Shown here piece by piece: positions 59,850 through 64,000 of a stretch of DNA of 64,000 nt. The position numbers were made by a program, and so were the translations under genes. Below the pieces are notes generated by a model. It did no database searches, was not told where the DNA came from, and saw only the letters and a list, made by a program, of their open reading frames with translations. Origin of the DNA: Paenibacillus mangrovi (GTDB lineage Bacteria; Bacillota; Bacilli; Paenibacillales; Paenibacillaceae); the NCBI RefSeq assembly GCF_022898935.1, contig NZ_JALIRP010000003.1, positions 434,001 to 498,000 of the forward strand, given 5' to 3'. Each line of letters begins with the position of its first letter. Positions within the stretch are counted from its first letter, which is position 1.

Positions 59850-61664
59850 GTGAAAGGGCTAGAAATCAGAGGAAAAGAGTTTGTCATTGACGGAGAACCT
59901 GTCCGCATCATCTCGGGAGCAATCCACTATTTCAGGGTTGTGCCCGAGTACTGGGCAGACCGGCTTCAAAAATTAAAGGCATGCGGCTTCAATACGGTGG
60001 AAACATATGTCGCCTGGAATATCCATGAGCCTAGAAAAGGCGAGTTTGTATTCGAGGGTATCGCCGATCTCGTCCGCTTTATCAAAATCGCGGGTGAGCT
60101 TGGGCTATATGTGATCGTCCGGCCAAGTCCTTACATCTGTGCGGAATGGGAGTTTGGCGGATTGCCGGCGTGGCTGCTTAAAGACCCGAGCATGAGGCTC
60201 CGCTGCGACTATAAGCCATTCCTGGATCATGTAGATGCATACTATGATGTGTTGCTGCCCAAGCTTGCCCCTCTTCAACACTCGAACGGTGGACCGATCA
60301 TCGCCATGCAAATCGAGAATGAATATGGAAGCTACGGAAATGACAAGAAGTATCTAAACCATCTGAAGGAAGCGATGACTTCCCGCGGAATCGACGTGCT
60401 GCTCTTCACCTCGGACGGTCCCGGAGACTTTATGCTGCAGGGCGGAATGGTTCCGGGGGTTCTTGAAACGGTCAACTTCGGATCAAGGGTGACGGAAGCC
60501 TTTGCCAAGCTGGGCGAATATCAGCAGGATCATCCGGATATGTGCATGGAATTCTGGAACGGCTGGTTCGATCACTGGGGCAAGTCGCATCATACACGCG
60601 ATGCAGCGGAAGCGGCCGAAGTATTCGGGCACATGCTTGAGGCCGGAGCATCGGTTAACTTCTACATGTTCCATGGCGGGACCAACTTCGGCTTCTATAA
60701 CGGCGCCAACTGTGGTGAAGAAGGCTATGGCCCTACCACGACAAGCTATGACTATGATGCTGCGATCAGCGAATGCGGCGATCTGACGGACAAATTCTAT
60801 GCATTCCGGGAGACGCTGTCGGAGTACGTGGATCTTCCGGAGCTGGAGCTGCCGGAGCCGATTGCAAAAAAAGGCTATGGACAGGTTGAGCTGACGGAAC
60901 GGGTGTCGCTTTTCGACGCTTTATCCAGCCTCGCGGCTTCAGTAGAGAGTAGCGTTCCTCTGACAATGGAAGAGTTGGATCAGGATTACGGATTCATACT
61001 CTACACAACAGAGGTTACCGGTCCACGAGCAGAAAGTGAGCTTGTGCTGCAGGAGGTTCGCGACCGCGCGCTGATCTTCGTAAACGGTGAATACCAAGGC
61101 GTAATCGACCGGATGAACCATACACAGCCGATCAAGTTGACCATTCCTCCGGAAGGCGCCAAGCTGCAAATTCTGGTCGAGAATATGGGCCGGACCAATT
61201 ATGGACCTCTCATGAAAGATCCGAAGGGAATTACGGAAGGCGTGCGGCTAGGGTACCAGTTTCTGTACGGCTGGACGATTCATCCCCTCCCACTAAACAA
61301 TGTTGAACAATTGAACTTCGCAGAAGAAGCTGCAAAAGCTGCTCACGTGACGCAGGAAGCGGAAGAAACAGCTGCGGCAACTCGCGGGATGCAGGGTCCT
61401 GACAAAGGAACTTCCGCATTCTATAAAGGGACCTTTCATGTGGAGCATGCTGCGGATACGTTCCTGAATTTTGAAGGCTGGACCAAAGGCGTAGCTTTCG
61501 TTAATGGACATAATCTTGGACGATACTGGGAAATTGGCCCGCAGAAAACCCTTTATATTCCTGCCCCGTTCTTGAAGGCCGGAATCAATGAAATCATCAT
61601 GTTTGAACTTCATCATTGCCAAAATACTGCGATAACCCTGCAGGACCATGCCGAGTTAGGATAA
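59850..61664 (+). CDS. bgaC: GH35 beta-galactosidase, cytoplasmic
   Basis: A 604-residue enzyme starting at GTG 59850, behind GAGGGGACC. The barrel carries the GH35 signature: SGAIHYFRVVPEYWADRL, IVRPSPYICAEWEFGGLPAW, the acid/base E158 in MQIENEYGSYG and the nucleophile E234 in MCMEFWNGWFDHWG. Two beta-sandwich domains follow. It lacks a signal peptide, so it hydrolyses imported galactosides, often Gal-beta-1,3-GlcNAc type in short bacterial GH35 enzymes. It is the last gene of the importer operon. Such an enzyme could trim the antennae of N-glycans or mucin-type glycans. Confidence 0.94.
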   Translation: MKGLEIRGKEFVIDGEPVRIISGAIHYFRVVPEYWADRLQKLKACGFNTVETYVAWNIHEPRKGEFVFEGIADLVRFIKIAGELGLYVIVRPSPYICAEWEFGGLPAWLLKDPSMRLRCDYKPFLDHVDAYYDVLLPKLAPLQHSNGGPIIAMQIENEYGSYGNDKKYLNHLKEAMTSRGIDVLLFTSDGPGDFMLQGGMVPGVLETVNFGSRVTEAFAKLGEYQQDHPDMCMEFWNGWFDHWGKSHHTRDAAEAAEVFGHMLEAGASVNFYMFHGGTNFGFYNGANCGEEGYGPTTTSYDYDAAISECGDLTDKFYAFRETLSEYVDLPELELPEPIAKKGYGQVELTERVSLFDALSSLAASVESSVPLTMEELDQDYGFILYTTEVTGPRAESELVLQEVRDRALIFVNGEYQGVIDRMNHTQPIKLTIPPEGAKLQILVENMGRTNYGPLMKDPKGITEGVRLGYQFLYGWTIHPLPLNNVEQLNFAEEAAKAAHVTQEAEETAAATRGMQGPDKGTSAFYKGTFHVEHAADTFLNFEGWTKGVAFVNGHNLGRYWEIGPQKTLYIPAPFLKAGINEIIMFELHHCQNTAITLQDHAELG

Positions 61665-61718
61665 ATCATTGTTTATTGCTTTTCCTACTGTATTTATTAT
61701 GCTATATATCCAACTTGC

Positions 61719-61765
61719 AAAAGGAGTGTCCCAAAGGTCCGTTGACATGGGACACTCCTTTTTTT
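61719..61765 (+). terminator. Terminator of the LplBCA-GH35 operon
   Basis: AAAAGGAGTGTCCC and GGGACACTCC plus TTTT form a perfect 10-14 bp stem with a 16-base loop, followed by a T7 run. Confidence 0.9.
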
Positions 61766-61865
61766 GTTAACGAAAGGAGCTTCATCCAACGAATCGCGCC
61801 TCGCCAAGCTGCCCTCTCTGGAATGGGTTCGTTCTCTCGCTTCTTGGTGCTGCTTTTTACGTCAG

Positions 61866-62876
61866 CTAAGCAAATAGCTGCTGCCGGTATTCACCCGGCG
61901 CTGTTCCCGTCCATTTTTTAAAGGCAGCCTGGAACGAGCTTGGCTCGGAAAAATGGAGCAGATAGGCGATTTCGGCGATCGTGTGCTCCGGCTGCGCCAG
62001 ATGGCGGATCGCCAGTTCCCTTCGGACCTCATTGGCCAGCCGGTTATACGTCGTCTGCTCCTCTTTTAACCGGGCCTGCAGTGTTCTTGCGCTCAGCTTC
62101 ATCTCCCGGGCCGCGTCCTGCAGTGTGGGGAAAAAGGACGGCATGCACGATAAAATCCACTCCCGCAGGCGGGATGACAGGACCGAGCCTTGCGCCAGCT
62201 TCACCCGCACTTCCTCCGCAATCGTTTCAAAAACGCCTAGCAGGCGCGTATCCGCTCCTATTACGGGAAAATCAAGCATGTCCCTCGTAAACGTGAGTGT
62301 ATTCTCCTCTTGCCCGAACAGCGGCGCTATCCCTAAAGCCGCCATATATTCCTCCTCCGGAGCGCACCGTTCATGCGAGAAACCAGCTCCAAGAGGCTTA
62401 ATCGGCCTGCCGCTGAGCTGCAGCATGATTTGAATCAGGGAAACGGCCATATCCTCAATGCAGTGACGACTGAAGCCATGGACCGAATAATTCAGGAACA
62501 GACGAAGGGTGATGTTTGCTCCTGCATGTTCGAGCTCGATATTGTACTGGCTGCAAACGACGTAATTGTATTTTTGATACGCCACAAGTGCCTCGCCAAT
62601 GGTTTTCGAATGGAACATGACATATCCCAGCACTCCTAGGTCGGAGATGTTCATGGACTGTCCCTGATGAAGCCCAAAGGCCTGATCCCCCGTAAAATCG
62701 GCAGCCGCTTGCACGATACGTTCGAGTTCCCCTGCTTCGATCCTCGCCTCAGTCTGGCTGAACAGCCCGCCATCGATACCCGCTTCTATGCAAAAAGCAT
62801 CCCAGTCATAACCCTTCATCACGATCAATTTTCGAATAGGCCACAGCATGGATACCGATACATCTTCCTTTTTCAA
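61866..62876 (-). CDS. AraC-family regulator with Arabinose_bd-type N-domain (OruR-like)
   Basis: About 336 residues from TTG 62876, eight bases after GGAGGGG; the ATG at 62930 has no ribosome site. The N-domain (about 15-200) shows GLHQGQSMNISDLGVLGYVM, as in AraC regulators of the OruR/ArgR type. A single AraC domain follows with AREMKLSARTLQARLKEEQT and IAEIAYLLHFSEPSSFQAAF. It is divergent from the flavodoxin-fold oxidoreductase gene, which is probably its target. Confidence 0.88.
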   Translation of the reverse strand: MKKEDVSVSMLWPIRKLIVMKGYDWDAFCIEAGIDGGLFSQTEARIEAGELERIVQAAADFTGDQAFGLHQGQSMNISDLGVLGYVMFHSKTIGEALVAYQKYNYVVCSQYNIELEHAGANITLRLFLNYSVHGFSRHCIEDMAVSLIQIMLQLSGRPIKPLGAGFSHERCAPEEEYMAALGIAPLFGQEENTLTFTRDMLDFPVIGADTRLLGVFETIAEEVRVKLAQGSVLSSRLREWILSCMPSFFPTLQDAAREMKLSARTLQARLKEEQTTYNRLANEVRRELAIRHLAQPEHTIAEIAYLLHFSEPSSFQAAFKKWTGTAPGEYRQQLFA

Positions 62877-63041
62877 CTTGTCTTCCCCTCCGCTGACGCA
62901 AATGATCATGTTATTCGCGCGTTTAGTCATGTCACTGGTGATGCGTTCCCGTTTATGATGATCTTGGCTTTATTTTAACACGGCAATCAGCCGCTGCGTG
63001 AAAACGAAGCACAATCATGCCATCTGAGGAGGAAATCCTTT

Positions 63042-63620
63042 ATGAAAAAAATCGTGGTCATTATCGGCCATTCCGATACCCAAAGCTACTGTCACGCGCT
63101 CGCACAGGCCTACATCCGGGGAGCCGAAGGCAGCGGAGCAAGCGTCCGCATACTCGATCTCGCCGCTATGGATTTTAGTCCTATTTTACAGTACGGATAC
63201 CGCAAGCGGACCGAGCTTGAACCCGATCTGGTCGCAGCCCGGGAAGTCATTCTCTGGGCAGATCATCTCGTATGGATATATCCAACCTGGTGGGGCACCA
63301 TGCCTGCCATTATGAAAGGCTTCATCGACCGGGTATTCCTGCCGGGGTTTGCGTTTACCTCCGCGCCGGACACCTTGATTGCCAAGAAGCTGCTCGTAGG
63401 AAAAACCGCTAGATTGCTGGTCACGATGGATTCACCATCCTGGTATTACCGCCTCGTTCTCAAACGGGCTGGACATACGATCATGAAGCGCGGCATCCTG
63501 AAGTTCAGCGGCATTAACCCGGTGCGTATTACCGAAGTGAATACCGTGAAGTTGTTATCCACGGAAAAGCGCAAGCGCTGGCTCGATCAGGCGGAGGCTA
63601 TGGGAGCCAAGCATGCTTAG
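63042..63620 (+). CDS. Flavodoxin-like fold NAD(P)H oxidoreductase
   Basis: A 192-residue flavoprotein of the Flavodoxin_2 (quinone reductase, YwrO/KefG) family. The start KKIVVIIGHSDTQSYCHALA gives the FMN/FAD phosphate loop. VWIYPTWWGTMPAIMKGFID is the conserved aromatic motif at the flavin, and DRVFLPGFAF follows. It likely reduces quinones or other electrophiles with NAD(P)H. The start has GAGGAGG upstream. It lies opposite an AraC regulator across about 165 bases. Confidence 0.9.
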   Translation: MKKIVVIIGHSDTQSYCHALAQAYIRGAEGSGASVRILDLAAMDFSPILQYGYRKRTELEPDLVAAREVILWADHLVWIYPTWWGTMPAIMKGFIDRVFLPGFAFTSAPDTLIAKKLLVGKTARLLVTMDSPSWYYRLVLKRAGHTIMKRGILKFSGINPVRITEVNTVKLLSTEKRKRWLDQAEAMGAKHA

Positions 63621-63633
63621 TGGCATGCCAAAA

Positions 63634-63675
63634 AAGGGTCCCCCGGCGCCATCCATGGCCCAAGGAACCCCTTTT
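63634..63675. terminator. Probable terminator between oxidoreductase and SPOR-like gene
   Basis: AAAAGGGTCC and GGAACCCCTTTT can pair imperfectly across a GC-rich loop between two convergent genes. The mismatches make this tentative. Confidence 0.42.
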
Positions 63676-63701
63676 CATGATCCAATCGATCTCGTTAAGG
63701 T

Positions 63702-64000
63702 CTACTTCGGATTTTCATTGCTCATCCAGCTGTCGACATAAAGCGGTTCGTTGTAATCCTCGCGTGCGGACAGCTTCTGAAGAAGCTCCTCCGCTTCGCT
63801 GCGGGTAGCAAAACCGCCCAACGCCACGATATACTTGCCGTCTTTTGTTTTGATGACGCTGCTGCCGTCCTGGGTATACTGCTCGTCAAGAAATCCCAGC
63901 GTCTCGCCAAGCTCCATCCCCTGGCTCCGCACATAGAAGACCTCATGAGCCTTTTCCTTTTTCTCTGCACCAAACAGCTTCAGCTGGATATACCCGGGCT
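63702..64000 (-). CDS. SPOR-like domain protein, 5' end beyond window edge
   Basis: This frame is open from the right edge to a stop at 63702, giving the last 98 or so codons. It reads YIQLKLFGAEKKEKAHEVFY, then a helix, then GKYIVALGGFATRSEAEELL, two beta-alpha units like those of SPOR domains that bind denuded peptidoglycan glycan strands. The true start lies outside the window; the in-frame GTG at 63932 is internal. The domain usually sits at the C-terminus of a membrane-anchored cell-wall or division protein. Confidence 0.7.
   Translation of the reverse strand, partial: PGYIQLKLFGAEKKEKAHEVFYVRSQGMELGETLGFLDEQYTQDGSSVIKTKDGKYIVALGGFATRSEAEELLQKLSAREDYNEPLYVDSWMSNENPK

Noticed and set aside
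1..64000. CRISPR arrays, tRNA or rRNA genes, insertion sequences, prophage or toxin-antitoxin modules
   Set aside because: No regularly spaced repeats, cloverleaf or rRNA signatures, transposase or integrase motifs were seen on either strand.

Overview
The window looks like chromosome of a Paenibacillus-type member of the Bacillota. This is inferred from near-perfect AGGAGG ribosome sites, occasional TTG and GTG starts, YesM/YesN-type two-component systems beside LplABC/CUT1 sugar ABC transporters, lipoprotein binding proteins, LrgAB, an HssR-type box and Rex-type operators. It holds no rRNA, tRNA, CRISPR array, insertion sequence or phage gene that I can see. Most of it is mid-GC. The stretch around 50.7-53.6 kb is visibly more AT-rich.

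Layout. 1-7.4 kb: a Gfo/Idh/MocA dehydrogenase cut by the left edge, a CUT1 sugar importer (binding protein and two permeases) and a divergent YesM/YesN pair, with two CcpA-like cre boxes between them. 7.4-9.8 kb: GH4 alpha-galactosidase and a divergent AraC regulator. 9.8-20.4 kb: mixed housekeeping and regulatory genes. These include an unknown two-gene unit, an AHSA1/SRPBCC protein, an AraC regulator, an orphan GAF-PAS histidine kinase, an alkyltransferase-like DNA repair protein, two small conserved proteins, an HrtAB-like exporter with an HssR-like direct repeat, and a secreted protein facing an OmpR/EnvZ-type system. 20.5-24.9 kb: five tightly packed minus-strand genes (CE7 acetyl esterase, LrgA, LrgB, GPH symporter, ChbG/YdjC deacetylase). 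25.1-26.0 kb: a protein built from about twelve 14-residue glycine-rich repeats.

26.1-36.3 kb is a coherent glycan system: a YesM/YesN pair, an LplBCA-type importer and a secreted GH85 endo-beta-N-acetylglucosaminidase with PKD and F5/8C modules. 36.4-45.9 kb: NADH oxidase under a promoter with three Rex-like operators, a serine hydrolase, a DUF4091/GH123-like hydrolase, and oxidative pentose phosphate genes (zwf, gnd, tal) facing an HxlR regulator. 45.9-50.7 kb: a DsrE-fold protein, uridine kinase and a TetR-ABC export operon with a clear promoter and operator. 50.9-53.6 kb: a second GH85 enzyme with no signal peptide. 53.7-61.7 kb: a membrane-anchored AraC regulator facing an LplBCA-type importer and a GH35 beta-galactosidase. 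61.9-64.0 kb: an AraC regulator, a flavodoxin-fold oxidoreductase and a SPOR-like protein cut by the right edge.

The dominant theme is capture and breakdown of complex, probably host or plant, glycans: three CUT1/LplABC importers, GH4, GH35, two GH85, a GH123-like enzyme, CE7 and ChbG. The two GH85 enzymes, one exported with binding modules and one apparently cytoplasmic and AT-rich, are the best candidate for an under-described system. Several start sites here are moved inward from the longest open frame to the codon with a proper ribosome site.
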